NCBI RefSeq assembly: GCF_003460605.1
Contig: NZ_QTVN01000002.1
Coordinates: forward strand, 176,573 to 240,572
Direction of reading: 5' to 3'
DNA length: 64,000 bases
From: Ruminococcus sp. AF31-8BH
GTDB lineage: Bacteria; Bacillota; Clostridia; Lachnospirales; Lachnospiraceae
The notes below the pieces were generated by a model. It worked only from the letters and a program-made list of their open reading frames with translations. It did not search any database and had not been told where the DNA came from. The position numbers and the translations under genes are program-made. This document shows, one piece after another, positions 1-8,482 of this stretch; within the stretch, counting starts at the first letter, position 1; each line of letters starts with the position of its first letter.

Positions 1-1
1 C

Positions 2-817
2 ACCAATAAGCTGCTTGCCAAAATGGCTTCGGATTTCGAGAAGCCGGACAAGGTGCACACCCTGTTTCCAGAAGAAATTCCGGTCAAAATGTGGCCCCTT
101 CCCATCCGGGATCTTCTGTTTCTGGGCAAAGCCTCCGAGAAAAGGCTGCAGGATTTCGGAATCCATACCATCGGCGAGCTTGCCAGGGAAAAGGAATCCG
201 CCATCCAATCTCTGCTTGGGGAAAAGACAGGACATCAGCTTTACCAGTATGCCAGAGGAATCGACAATTCCCCGGTGCTTGCCCAGGCAGAAGAGAGCAA
301 GGGCTTCAGCGTGGAGAAAACCTTCAATGACGACATTGTTTCCGTGGAACAGGTGCTTCCCATTCTTCTGGAGCAGTGCGACATTGTTGCTACCCGCATG
401 CGGCGGAAAGGGAAGAAATGCAGCTGTATTTCCGTCACCTTCCGTACCCTGGACTTCAAGAACCGTTCCCATCAGACCAGCCTTTCCAGTGCCACGGACG
501 TGACCGATGAGATCTACGAAAATGCCAGAAGACTGTTTCTGGAATTCTGGAAGGGGCAGCCCCTTCGACTGATCGGTGTTGCTCTCACCGGACTGACAGA
601 TGAGAGCTTTGAGCAGATGTCGTTGTTTGAGGATACGAAAAAAAAAGAGCAGCGCCAGAAGCTGGATGCTGCTTTGGATGCCATCCGCATGAAGTTTGGC
701 AACGACAAGATCACCCGCGCCAGCATTATGAACAGCAACACCGGCATGGGACGGAAAGCAAAAGCGCAGATGGAGAATGAGACCCAAAAGCGAAATAAAA
801 CTGATAAGAAAGACTAA
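2..817 (+). CDS. dinB: DNA polymerase IV (Y family), 3' part
   Basis: This is the C-terminal 271 residues of an error-prone translesion polymerase that copies damaged DNA. The frame is open to the window edge and begins TNKLLAKMASDFEKPDK, the usual end of the Y-family palm/fingers region, so the true start lies upstream. The thumb follows, with a helix-hairpin-helix-like stretch (LGKASEKRLQDFGIHTIGELA), then the little-finger domain ending near DTKKKEQRQKLDAAL and a basic tail. The catalytic acidic residues lie outside the window. The next gene starts 6 nt downstream, suggesting cotranscription. Confidence 0.9.
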   Translation, partial: TNKLLAKMASDFEKPDKVHTLFPEEIPVKMWPLPIRDLLFLGKASEKRLQDFGIHTIGELAREKESAIQSLLGEKTGHQLYQYARGIDNSPVLAQAEESKGFSVEKTFNDDIVSVEQVLPILLEQCDIVATRMRRKGKKCSCISVTFRTLDFKNRSHQTSLSSATDVTDEIYENARRLFLEFWKGQPLRLIGVALTGLTDESFEQMSLFEDTKKKEQRQKLDAALDAIRMKFGNDKITRASIMNSNTGMGRKAKAQMENETQKRNKTDKKD

Positions 818-823
818 AAAGCT

Positions 824-1678
824 ATGAAAAAACAACTGGATTACAAAAATATCATAAAAGAAACTGTGATTCTTACCTGGGCAGTGGCTATTATTGCGGC
901 GGCAGTTTATTTTTTCCTGGTGCCAAGCCATACCTCGGTTAGCAGCATTTCCGGTCTTGGAATTGTGCTGTCCAACTTTGTTCCCCTGCCCTTGTCTGCC
1001 ATCACCATGATCCTGAACGTGGTGCTCCTGATCATCGGATTTTTTACCTGCGGAAGGGAATTTGGAGTAAAGACCGTTTATACAAGCATTGTTTTGCCGC
1101 TGTTTATCGGTCTTTTTGAAAGGATTTTCCCGGATTTTGAATCCATGACCGGAAGCCAGGAACTGGATGTGCTCTGCTACATCCTGGTGGTCAGCGTAGG
1201 ACTTAGCATTTTGTTTAACCGGAATGCGTCCTCCGGCGGTCTGGACATTGTGGCAAAGATCATGAACAAATACCTGCACATGGAGCTTGGCAAAGCCATG
1301 TCCCTTTCCGGCATGTGCGTGGCACTTTCCGCGGCACTTGTGTACGATAAGAAAACGGTGGTGCTCAGTATTCTGGGAACCTATTTCAACGGCATGGTGC
1401 TGGATCACTTTATTTTCGACCACAATATCAAACGGCGCGTCTGCATTATCACAAAGAAAGAGGAGGAGCTTCGAAGGTTTATCATCGAGGATCTTCACAG
1501 CGGCGCGACGATTTACGAGTCTATTGGAGCGTACAACTTGCAGAAGCGCAATGAGATCATCACCATTGTAGACAAAAACGAATATCAGAAGCTGATGAAC
1601 TTCATCAACCACGAAGACCCGAAAGCTTTTGTGACGGTTTACAATGTTTCAGACATGCGCTATCAGCCGAAGATGTGA
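824..1678 (+). CDS. YitT family membrane protein
   Basis: A 284-residue protein with five or so hydrophobic segments in the first 190 residues, including a glycine-rich NRNASSGGLDIVAKI motif typical of the YitT/DUF161 family. A soluble C-terminal DUF2179 domain covers about residues 205-280. Length and domain order match the family. YitT proteins sit in the cytoplasmic membrane; their biochemical role is not established. The gene is sandwiched between dinB and an L,D-transpeptidase with very short gaps, so the three are probably one transcript. Confidence 0.88.
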   Translation: MKKQLDYKNIIKETVILTWAVAIIAAAVYFFLVPSHTSVSSISGLGIVLSNFVPLPLSAITMILNVVLLIIGFFTCGREFGVKTVYTSIVLPLFIGLFERIFPDFESMTGSQELDVLCYILVVSVGLSILFNRNASSGGLDIVAKIMNKYLHMELGKAMSLSGMCVALSAALVYDKKTVVLSILGTYFNGMVLDHFIFDHNIKRRVCIITKKEEELRRFIIEDLHSGATIYESIGAYNLQKRNEIITIVDKNEYQKLMNFINHEDPKAFVTVYNVSDMRYQPKM

Positions 1679-1697
1679 GAGACAGGTGAGAGCAGAT

Positions 1698-3182
1698 ATG
1701 AGCAAAGAGAAAAAAAGAAAGAATGGGATTAAAGAATCCGGGAAGAGATCCCGGAATCAGAAGAAAAAACTGAAGGGAGTTCTTACTGCCTGTATTGTAA
1801 TCCTTGTTCTTCTGGTGATTGGTCTGATCGCATATGAGATCGTAGTAAATACAAAGACAATGGGCGGAAACATTACCGTCAACGGAGCAAATGTTTCCCG
1901 TCTTACTCCCGAAAAAGCCAGCGAGACCTTAAGCTCTGCTTTCGAATCGAAGCAGTTGACCTACGTGGAAAATGGAAATACGGTATATACCGTCACCCTT
2001 GGAAACCTGGGTTATTCCCTGGACCAGGCGGATCTGCTTTCCCAACTGGAACAGATTATGGAGGAACACCAACAGAACTGGAAGCTTTTTCGTGGAAGAG
2101 AGAATGATGTGGTGACCTTAAATGTGCAGAGGGATGACCAGAAGTTTTCAGATGCGTTAACGGAAGGGAATTTTTCCGGAAGCGGTGAGAGAGTTGCCTC
2201 CCAGAGTGCGAGCATTCAGTATGACAGCCAGCAGGACACTTACGTGGTAATTCAGGATCAGCTTGGAAACCAGATCGATGAGGGAAAATTAAGACAGTAC
2301 ACAGAAGCCTACGTCGGCCAGAGCCTGGACGATTCTTTTTTCAAAAATAATCTGCAGATAGAGGTGAACGAAAACCTTTACAAGGCAGCAGAGGTAACCG
2401 CAGATTCCACAGAACTGAATGAAAAAGCAGCAGAGCTGAACACCCTTCTTTCCAATTACAGAAATGCCTCCATTACCTACACCTTTGGAAGTGTGACGGA
2501 GGTACTGAACGGGGAGACCACAGGAGCCTGGCTGCAGATTTCAGACGACGGGATTACCGTGGATGAGGCACAGGTTCAGTCCTACGTGGAGAACCTGGCT
2601 GGAAAATATAATACCATTTATGTACCAAGATCTTTCCAGACCACAGGCGGTGGCGTCATAGAAGTGAGCAACAATGAATATGGCTATCGGATCGACCAGA
2701 GTGGGGAAGTCCAGCAGATCCTTACAGATTTAAAGAGCGGAGAAGCCGTTACCCGTGAGCCTGTTTATGAGAAGGCTGGTTTGTCACGAAATGGAACCGA
2801 TGATCTGAACGGAAGCTATATTGAGGTCAGTCTGTCTCAGCAGCATTTGTGGCTGTACAAGGATGGCGCGCTGGTTACGGAAACGGACATCATCAGCGGC
2901 CTTCCTACACCGGAGCGTGCCACCTACACAGGCGCTTACCCCATCGCCTACAAGGCAAGCCCCTTCACCCTTTCCAGTGAGGAGTATGGATACGAGACAA
3001 CCGTGCAGTACTGGATGCCCTTCGTCTACGGCCAGGGTCTCCATGATGCAAGCTGGCAGTCCTCCTTCGGCGGTGACGCATATAAAACCCGAGGCAGCCA
3101 CGGCTGCGTAAACCTTCCGCCAGATGAGGCTTCGATTATTTATAACACCATAGAGGGCGGGTATCCCATTATTTTGTATTAA
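1698..3182 (+). CDS. L,D-transpeptidase, membrane anchored
   Basis: A 494-residue cell-wall cross-linking enzyme. A lysine-rich cytoplasmic tail of about 30 residues precedes one transmembrane helix (TACIVILVLLVIGLIAYEIV), then a long extracellular region with peptidoglycan-binding-like repeats. The YkuD catalytic domain occupies about the last 130 residues. Its active-site signature is visible as HDASWQSSFG followed by SHGCVNLPP, with catalytic Cys in SHGCVN. The ATG at 1698 (MSKEKKRKNG) is chosen because it follows GGTGAGAGCAG and the upstream in-frame ATG overlaps the preceding gene. Confidence 0.9.
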   Translation: MSKEKKRKNGIKESGKRSRNQKKKLKGVLTACIVILVLLVIGLIAYEIVVNTKTMGGNITVNGANVSRLTPEKASETLSSAFESKQLTYVENGNTVYTVTLGNLGYSLDQADLLSQLEQIMEEHQQNWKLFRGRENDVVTLNVQRDDQKFSDALTEGNFSGSGERVASQSASIQYDSQQDTYVVIQDQLGNQIDEGKLRQYTEAYVGQSLDDSFFKNNLQIEVNENLYKAAEVTADSTELNEKAAELNTLLSNYRNASITYTFGSVTEVLNGETTGAWLQISDDGITVDEAQVQSYVENLAGKYNTIYVPRSFQTTGGGVIEVSNNEYGYRIDQSGEVQQILTDLKSGEAVTREPVYEKAGLSRNGTDDLNGSYIEVSLSQQHLWLYKDGALVTETDIISGLPTPERATYTGAYPIAYKASPFTLSSEEYGYETTVQYWMPFVYGQGLHDASWQSSFGGDAYKTRGSHGCVNLPPDEASIIYNTIEGGYPIILY

Positions 3183-3251
3183 ATTGCATCAATTTACTTA
3201 AATTTAACAACGAAATGAACAAATATAAATTGACAACTTATTTTAACTATG

Positions 3252-3704
3252 TTACACCTTGGCATATTTTTTAAATACCCGCGCGAAATGACTCTGGGAA
3301 GAAAATCCCAGATAGTTTCCGATTGCAGTAAGAGATTTACCCGAATAACGGAGGAGGCGCTTTGCTTCTTCCGTTTTTTCTTTTAAAATAAAATCTGTCA
3401 GGCTTTCCCCGGTCTCTTCCTTAAACCGCCTGGAAAGATAAGGGCGGCTCAAAAACAGCTCTTTTGCCAGCTTTTCCACAGTGATGTTCTCAGACATATG
3501 ATGCTGGATGTAATTGGCAACATCCAGAGTAAGCCGGGTGGGCTGCTTTCCAAGGCGCAGGCGCTCTACTTTGTTCGTATAATCCAGCAGCATCCGGTAC
3601 TGGAGATTTACCAGCTTTTCTGGGGAAGCGAGAAGCTCGCACTGTTGGATATAGGAATCACTGAGGGAAAAGGCATCGTTTACATCCATCCCGCCAGAAT
3701 CAGC
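3252..3704 (-). pseudogene. AraC-family regulator, N-terminally truncated
   Basis: The reverse frame encodes the two helix-turn-helix motifs of an AraC/XylS regulator at its C-terminus (NITVEKLAKELFLSRPYLSR and SLTAIGNYLGFSSQSHFARV), preceded by a linker typical of the carbohydrate-utilisation subgroup. The sensor domain is missing: beyond about 3704 the frame stops looking like an AraC protein and runs antisense to a glycoside hydrolase fragment. I infer a deletion that removed the 5' ends of two divergent genes. An open frame continues to 3881, so a shortened protein could still be made. Confidence 0.7.
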
Positions 3705-3731
3705 CAGCCGCTGAACTTTCTGCCAGGTTCC

Positions 3732-4073
3732 GTTTATGCTTCTGGCTGCGATGAAAAGGGAAATACCACGGACGCGTTGCTGAAAGAGGTTCCCGCATGG
3801 CAGCCGGGCAGCTGGTACGAAACCTGCAAGGGAAAGCCAAACCAGAAAGAATTGGAAGCCATGCTTGGCAGACCCTATCATTTTGTGAAGCCGCGAAAAG
3901 GTCAGTTTACCATGGATAATTCTGTGGAGGAAATGAAAGATGCATCCTCTGCTGGAGCCCCCTTACGCAGCATGCAGATTTCCGGCGGCATGAAAGGCGG
4001 CCTCGTCCCCGCCCTCCTGGAATTCGCCAACGGTCATTTTCTCCGCGGAATTTGGAAAATGATCACCGGCTGA
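3732..4073 (+). pseudogene. Glycoside hydrolase family 3 C-terminal remnant
   Basis: The forward frame encodes about 113 residues resembling the extreme C-terminus of Lachnospiraceae family 3 beta-glucosidases: KEVPAWQPGSWYE, a LGRP motif, then PLRSM and a tail like ANGHFLRGIWKMI. All catalytic domains are absent, and the stretch before PLRSM looks shortened. It abuts the truncated AraC gene head to head, consistent with a former divergent sugar-utilisation locus collapsed by deletion. Family assignment is from remembered motif similarity. Confidence 0.55.
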
Positions 4074-4182
4074 TGCTGAATCCTCACAGTGTTATTAAAT
4101 ACCGAACCTACACTGCTGTGAGTCAGCAGAAAAAGATTCATATTGATTTATTCCCCGCCATCACGTATTATAAATACAGATC

Positions 4183-4228
4183 TCCCCATCTCTTAGGAAA
4201 TGCTGAGAGAGGTGGGGAATATTTTTTA
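4183..4228 (+). terminator. Hairpin plus T-run
   Basis: TCCCCA-T-CTCTTAG pairs with CTGAGAGAG-G-TGGGGA across a GAAATG loop and is followed by ATATTTTTTA. It separates the decayed locus from the nucleotidyltransferase gene and lies just upstream of that gene's start. Confidence 0.6.
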
Positions 4229-4245
4229 TAGAGGGATGTTGAAGT

Positions 4246-4527
4246 ATGCAGATAGAAGACGTGATGCAGGAAATCATTGGAATATGCAAAAGAAATGGAG
4301 CCACCACAGTAATCCTTTTCGGCTCTCGCGCCAAGGGAACTGCACTGGAAAGAAGCGACATTGATATTGCAGTAAAAGGCGTGGACGACATAGAAAACCT
4401 AAGAGAAGAGCTGGAAGAAATCCCCACACTATATACCATTGATCTTGTTGGCCTGGAAGAGTGCCAAAATAATCTTTTATTGGAGGACATAGAAAAGTAT
4501 GGACGAAAAATTTACGAAAAGATATGA
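4246..4527 (+). CDS. Minimal nucleotidyltransferase (MntA-like)
   Basis: A 93-residue polymerase-beta-fold nucleotidyltransferase. The signature is GSRAKGTALERSDIDIAV, with the GS motif and the DxD metal-binding pair; a third acidic residue is present in YTIDLV. Family members are antitoxins that AMPylate or otherwise modify a HEPN partner. The next gene begins 29 nt before this one ends and encodes such a partner, so the two form one translationally coupled unit. Confidence 0.85.
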   Translation: MQIEDVMQEIIGICKRNGATTVILFGSRAKGTALERSDIDIAVKGVDDIENLREELEEIPTLYTIDLVGLEECQNNLLLEDIEKYGRKIYEKI

Positions 4528-4897
4528 ATCTTTTAAAAATTCTCTATCTTCTCTTTCTGAAGCCAGAGAACGTGATATGACGGATTCTTTTGTATTAAGC
4601 GGAACCAGTGCCAAATTCAGTATTACCTTTGATCTTGCATGGAAAGTAATGAAAGATATCCTGGTTCAGTATTATGCAATCACAGGCTTTGTTGCTGGTT
4701 CGCCTCGTGAAGTCTTAAGAGAATCTTTCCAGGCAAACCTGATTGAGGGAGACGAATGGATGGAGATGCTGAAGGTCAGAAACCTGCTGGCACACGACTA
4801 TGATGGCATCATCGTAAAAAACAGCTGCCAGACAATCGTCGACGTCTATATAACCAAATTCGAAGAATTTCAGGAGAAAGTAGAGAACTTGTTTTAA
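4499..4897 (+). CDS. HEPN-like nucleotidyltransferase-partner protein (HI0074 type)
   Basis: A 132-residue, mostly helical protein of the nucleotidyltransferase substrate-binding (HI0074/HEPN) family. The motif RNLLAHDYD near residue 98 fits the HEPN R-x4-H RNase pattern. With the overlapping nucleotidyltransferase it makes a probable HEPN-MNT toxin-antitoxin module. HI0074-type partners do not all have RNase activity, so toxicity is an inference. Confidence 0.8.
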   Translation: MDEKFTKRYESFKNSLSSLSEARERDMTDSFVLSGTSAKFSITFDLAWKVMKDILVQYYAITGFVAGSPREVLRESFQANLIEGDEWMEMLKVRNLLAHDYDGIIVKNSCQTIVDVYITKFEEFQEKVENLF

Positions 4898-4958
4898 GAA
4901 AATAAGTGTCCCCAGATATGGCGTAATAGTATAAAAACAGAAAGTGATTTCGTAAGAG

Positions 4959-5250
4959 ATGGAAGAAGTAAAAAAATCAAAAGAAATGGATATGCTAAAC
5001 GGCGGTCTTGCCGGCAAGCTGATCATCTTTGCCATACCGCTGGCATTCAGCAGTATTTTGCAGCAGCTGTTTAACTCTGCGGATGTTGCCGTAGTCGGCA
5101 GATTTGCAGGGGACAGGGCGCTGGCGGCAGTGGGAAGCTGCGTGGCTCTGGTTGGTATTTTTGTAAACCTTCTGGATTTTCACCGGCGGCGCGATTCTGG
5201 TAGTGTATCTTTTGCATATGCGAAAGCTTGAGGCAAAGGCGAATTTATAA
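4959..5250 (+). pseudogene. MATE efflux transporter, internally deleted
   Basis: The first 71 residues match the start of a MATE transporter (MLNGGLAGKLIIFAIPLAFS, then QQLFNSADVAVVGRFAG). At about 5172 the frame departs from the family. In the +1 frame the following bases encode TGGAILVVYLLHMRKLEAKA and a stop at 5248-5250, which resembles the last helix of the same kind of transporter. The gene has therefore lost its middle and been left out of frame. It cannot make a working transporter. Confidence 0.75.
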
Positions 5251-5280
5251 AACTAAAGCTTTTTACACAATTCTTTTCAA

Positions 5281-5316
5281 AAACAGCAATCGCGGCGGTT
5301 GCTGTTTTTTTTATTC
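5281..5316 (+). terminator. Intrinsic terminator
   Basis: AACAGCAA and TTGCTGTT flank a short GC-rich loop and are followed by a run of T. It ends the MATE remnant transcript and isolates the GntR operon. Confidence 0.8.
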
Positions 5317-5348
5317 AAGGAAATTTTTAATAATTCTAAAAATCTTTC

Positions 5349-5377
5349 TTGACAATCCTATAATTCTAGTGTACTAT
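5349..5377 (+). promoter_or_regulatory. SigA-type promoter of the GntR-ABC operon
   Basis: TTGACA at 5349-5354 and TACTAT at 5372-5377 are separated by 17 bp, close to consensus. It lies 35 bp upstream of the GntR start. YtrA-type GntR proteins usually repress their own promoter; an operator here is plausible but I could not define one. Confidence 0.8.
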
Positions 5378-5411
5378 TCATCTATGACAGTGACACAAAA
5401 AGGAGGGCATC

Positions 5412-5762
5412 ATGGAATATAATCCGGCGCTGCCGATTTATCTCCAGGCAGCCAATTCAATCAAGCGAGATATTGTAACAGGCAAGCTGCCCCCGGGAGC
5501 CAAGCTTCCCTCTGTGCGAGACCTGGCGGTGGAATACACCATCAATCCAAATACTGTCAGCCGCGTATATAAGGAGCTTGAGAGCGAAGGCGTCTGCTTC
5601 ACCAGACGCGGAATGGGAACTTTTGTCACAGAAGATCCCGGGAAAGTGGACCAGATGAAAGAAGAAATGGCCGGCACACTGATCCGGGATTTTCTGGAAG
5701 GCATGGAGCAGCTTGGTTTTTCCAGAAGCGAGGCAATCGCTCTTTTGGAAAAGCAAAAATAA
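5412..5762 (+). CDS. GntR-family regulator (YtrA type)
   Basis: A 116-residue regulator. The N-terminal winged helix-turn-helix is clear (GAKLPSVRDLAVEYTINPNT then VSRVYKELESEGVCFTRRGM), and only a short helical C-terminus follows, as in the YtrA subfamily that controls ABC transporters. An AGGAGGG site precedes the ATG. It is the first gene of an operon with an ATPase and a permease, and is inferred to repress that operon. Confidence 0.88.
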   Translation: MEYNPALPIYLQAANSIKRDIVTGKLPPGAKLPSVRDLAVEYTINPNTVSRVYKELESEGVCFTRRGMGTFVTEDPGKVDQMKEEMAGTLIRDFLEGMEQLGFSRSEAIALLEKQK

Positions 5763-5834
5763 AAATACTGTCCGACAACCTGCATTTTTGGTCAGGTAAG
5801 ACAGCTGCAAAATCAGAATCATAACAAGGAGTGT

Positions 5835-6551
5835 ATGAAAATGATCTTAGAAAGCAAAGAAGCAACGAAAAAATACGGCAGCAAAACCGCTGTCGATCAC
5901 GTATCCCTGAAGTTAGAATCAGGACTTGTATACGCTATGCTCGGTCCCAACGGAAGCGGCAAGACCACCTGGATGAAGATGACTGCCGGACTTGTGAAGC
6001 CAACCAGCGGCGAGATCCTTTACCAGAACCAGCCAATCGGCAAAGAGAGCAAGAAAGAAATCGCCTATATGTCCACAGAACCATACTTCTATAACTGGAT
6101 GACAGTAGCAGATGTGGGAAACTATTACGCCGATTTCTTCGAGGATTTTTCCATGGAAAAGTATCAGCAGATGATCACCCGTATGGAGCTGACCGAGGAC
6201 ATGAAAGCCAAGAAGCTTTCCTCCGGTATGATGGCGAAGCTGAAGATCGCCGTGACCATGGCTCGAAAGGCAAAGATCTATCTTCTGGATGAGCCATTAA
6301 ACGGTATCGACCTTCTTGCAAGAGATGAAATCATGAAAAGCATTCTGGAAGCGGTTGATCCGGATGTGACTTTGGTGGTTTCCAGCCATCTGGTAGACGA
6401 GCTGGAGCGCGTGGCAGACGCAGCCCTTTTCATGAAGGATGGCCATCTGGTAGAACAGTGCATGGTAGAGGAGCTCCGTATCAGCCGGCACAAATCTGTC
6501 GTAGATCTTTATCGTGAAATTTATGGACATGGGGGAGAAGCAGTATGTTAA
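5835..6551 (+). CDS. ABC transporter ATP-binding protein
   Basis: A 238-residue ATPase. Walker A is GPNGSGKTT, the signature motif is the divergent LSSGMMAKL, Walker B with the catalytic Glu is IYLLDEP, and the switch His is in VVSSHLVDEL. It energises the membrane protein encoded next, whose gene overlaps by 7 nt. The substrate is unknown; YtrA-linked transporters often act in cell-envelope stress or export. The ATG at 5841 has better spacing from AAGGAG than 5835 and may be the true start. Confidence 0.88.
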   Translation: MKMILESKEATKKYGSKTAVDHVSLKLESGLVYAMLGPNGSGKTTWMKMTAGLVKPTSGEILYQNQPIGKESKKEIAYMSTEPYFYNWMTVADVGNYYADFFEDFSMEKYQQMITRMELTEDMKAKKLSSGMMAKLKIAVTMARKAKIYLLDEPLNGIDLLARDEIMKSILEAVDPDVTLVVSSHLVDELERVADAALFMKDGHLVEQCMVEELRISRHKSVVDLYREIYGHGGEAVC

Positions 6552-7285
6552 AGTTAATGAAATATGAATTTCGCAAAACCGCATTTTCAAAACTGATCTT
6601 ATTAAGCATTACTCTTTTATCTGAAATCGTTTATTTACTGGGAATATTTTTGAAAAAGGATGTGTTCCTTTCCTCTGGGATTATGTTTCTGGTTCTGTGT
6701 GCAACTATGGGTATCCTGTACATTGGCCTGGAAAGCGTAACCGTTTTGCACCGGGATCTGAACACCAAACAGAGCTACATGCTGTTCCTCACTCCCAAAA
6801 GCAGCTACCAGATCCTTGGAGCCAAAATTCTGGAAAACGGAATCTCCATACTGATCACAGGCGCGTTTTTTGCAGCCCTGGCAGCAATCGATGCAGCTGC
6901 CGCGTATTTTTACGTCGGCGGACTAAAGGAAGTCTGGAATATGGTAAACGATGTTTTGTATGTGAGCATGCATATATCTGTTGATCCTGTCAGCATTGCC
7001 TTTGCCTTTTTTACACTTCTGGCAAGCTGGATCTCCTACATTGTCAGTGCAGATTTTGCCGTAATTTTATCCGCCAGTGTTCTTGCCGGCAAAAAGGCCA
7101 GCGGTGTGGTCTCCTTTGTTATTTTTATCATCCTTTCCACCCTTCTTGGCATGGGGCTCGACAAAGTTCCTGCTCTGGAAAGCAGGGAACTTACCTTTGC
7201 TTTGTACATCGCAGTATCACTGGCAGTATCTGTAATTCTTTACCTGATCAGCGGATGGATCATGGAAAAGAAACTGAGCGTATAA
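6545..7285 (+). CDS. ABC-2-type permease subunit
   Basis: A 246-residue integral membrane protein with about six hydrophobic segments and no recognisable soluble domain. It starts inside the end of the ATPase gene, the normal arrangement for an ABC-2 transporter pair. It is inferred to form the channel of the GntR-controlled exporter. The sequence gives no substrate clue. Confidence 0.8.
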   Translation: MLKLMKYEFRKTAFSKLILLSITLLSEIVYLLGIFLKKDVFLSSGIMFLVLCATMGILYIGLESVTVLHRDLNTKQSYMLFLTPKSSYQILGAKILENGISILITGAFFAALAAIDAAAAYFYVGGLKEVWNMVNDVLYVSMHISVDPVSIAFAFFTLLASWISYIVSADFAVILSASVLAGKKASGVVSFVIFIILSTLLGMGLDKVPALESRELTFALYIAVSLAVSVILYLISGWIMEKKLSV

Positions 7286-7316
7286 AATTTTTTCCGCTTA
7301 CAGTCATTATATGAAA

Positions 7317-7370
7317 ACAGGGCATTACCTGCTTCTTTCATAAGGAGTAAGGAATGCCCTGTAGTTTTTT
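7317..7370 (+). terminator. Intrinsic terminator of the ABC operon
   Basis: ACAGGGCATT at 7317-7326 pairs perfectly with AATGCCCTGT at 7353-7362, followed by AGTTTTTTGCTTTTTT. Confidence 0.85.
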
Positions 7371-7398
7371 GCTTTTTTAATCAGACTTTTTCAAAAGA

Positions 7399-7518
7399 TT
7401 AGTACTGACCGCTCTGCTGGCTGCCCTGTCCTGCGGACATGGAACGCTCCTGCGCCTCGATCATTTTTTTTACTCTACATTCAGAACAACGCAAGATATT
7501 TAGTAGGAAAACTTGCAT
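7399..7518 (-). other. Short reverse ORF, possible host gene 3' end at the prophage junction
   Basis: A 39-codon frame ends in SMSAGQGSQQSGQY and contains a CSEC motif. The composition of its last 25 codons is GC-rich like the host flank, while the upstream bases are AT-rich like the prophage. I infer it may be the 3' end of a host gene into which the prophage integrated. The other prophage end is outside the window, so no att core can be identified. Confidence 0.3.
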
Positions 7519-7593
7519 TAAGACACAAGATATGGTATTTTTCAAATATAAGTACCTTTTAGCACTATAAGAGAAAAAATGGGAGTGGAATCA

Positions 7594-8259
7594 ATGATAC
7601 ATACAGCTTATGACGTAATGAAAGAGTTTTTAATCACGGATGCAGAGCTTGTTGGACAGTACGGAATCCCTAAAATTCCAAAGACTTTTATCCATCCAGG
7701 GAAAAATACTGTAGATTTTGCGGAGAGCTTTAGCCGAAAAATTAAGAACCACCGGGAACTAGACGTAAATTTCTATGCGGACGATGTACAGTTTCAAAGA
7801 TTTTGGAATCAGCCAGACAAGTACATGGAGCATTTGAAATGTTTTCATGCAGTCATTATGCCAGATTTTAGCATATCGATCGGCAAGAACGGAATGCCGT
7901 TGGCTATGTGCTTGTGGAATAAATACCGCAATCATGCACTGGCTCACTACATGGTCCTGAATGATATTCCAGTAATTCCGAACGTAAGCATATTACCAGA
8001 ATACTGTTGGGACTGGTGCTTTGATGGACTGCCGGAGGGAAGCACAGTTGCCTGTTGCACCAATGGAAGAGTAAAGAGCAAGGCAGCACGGTTGGAATTT
8101 TGCGTTGGTTTCAAGGAAATGGAACGCAGATTGAAGCCGCTGCGAGTTATCATTGTTGGAAGAATCCCGGAAGAATTAGAAACAGACACGGAAATTATAA
8201 ACTTTGAAACCAGGAATCAGAAGATTAATAAGGAGGGCGTGAATGGGAACAACGACTGA
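7594..8259 (+). CDS. DUF4417 domain protein
   Basis: A 221-residue phage-type protein of unknown function. The family signature is visible as a block of aromatic and Asp residues: FYADDVQFQRFWNQPDKY, then IMPDFSISIG, HYMVLNDIPVIPNV and a CFDGLPEGSTVA segment. The ATG at 7594 is preferred because GGGAGTGG lies 5-10 nt upstream; an in-frame ATG at 7579 is the alternative. It is the first confidently phage-like gene from the left and is followed by an overlapping small basic ORF. Confidence 0.75.
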   Translation: MIHTAYDVMKEFLITDAELVGQYGIPKIPKTFIHPGKNTVDFAESFSRKIKNHRELDVNFYADDVQFQRFWNQPDKYMEHLKCFHAVIMPDFSISIGKNGMPLAMCLWNKYRNHALAHYMVLNDIPVIPNVSILPEYCWDWCFDGLPEGSTVACCTNGRVKSKAARLEFCVGFKEMERRLKPLRVIIVGRIPEELETDTEIINFETRNQKINKEGVNGNND

Positions 8260-8377
8260 TAATTACCAGAGAAAGAAGAAACTTTCCAAGTCACAAATGA
8301 AGAGGACGGAACGTTTAGAGAAATCATCTCACAGAAGATATGGAACACGGAAGAAAGAAGGATTAAATAAATTGTGA
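8243..8377 (+). CDS. Small basic protein, unknown
   Basis: A 44-codon ORF starting MGTTTDNYQRKKKLSKSQ, rich in Lys and Arg. AAGGAGGG sits 6 nt upstream of the ATG, and the ORF overlaps the end of the DUF4417 gene by 17 nt, so it is probably translationally coupled. No domain is recognised; nucleic-acid binding is only a guess from charge. Confidence 0.5.
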   Translation: MGTTTDNYQRKKKLSKSQMKRTERLEKSSHRRYGTRKKEGLNKL

Positions 8378-8433
8378 ATTTTGAATCATTCGGAACTTTA
8401 CGCTATAGAAATATTTGTGCAAAATTAAAATTT

Positions 8434-8482
8434 AAGTGGTAACTAGAAAATGCGAGAATTTTTCTGGTTGCCACTTTTTTTC
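8434..8482 (+). terminator. Intrinsic terminator
   Basis: AAGTGGTAAC pairs with GTTGCCACTT (one G-T pair) with a second AGAAAA/TTTTCT pairing inside, followed by a T-run. It ends the DUF4417 transcript. Confidence 0.75.

Noticed and set aside
3498-4073. 191-codon forward ORF as an intact gene
   Set aside because: Its first 75 codons are antisense to the AraC helix-turn-helix region; only the last third resembles a protein family.
7399-7579. Confident attL call
   Set aside because: The composition change suggests a junction, but without the other prophage end no core repeat can be seen.
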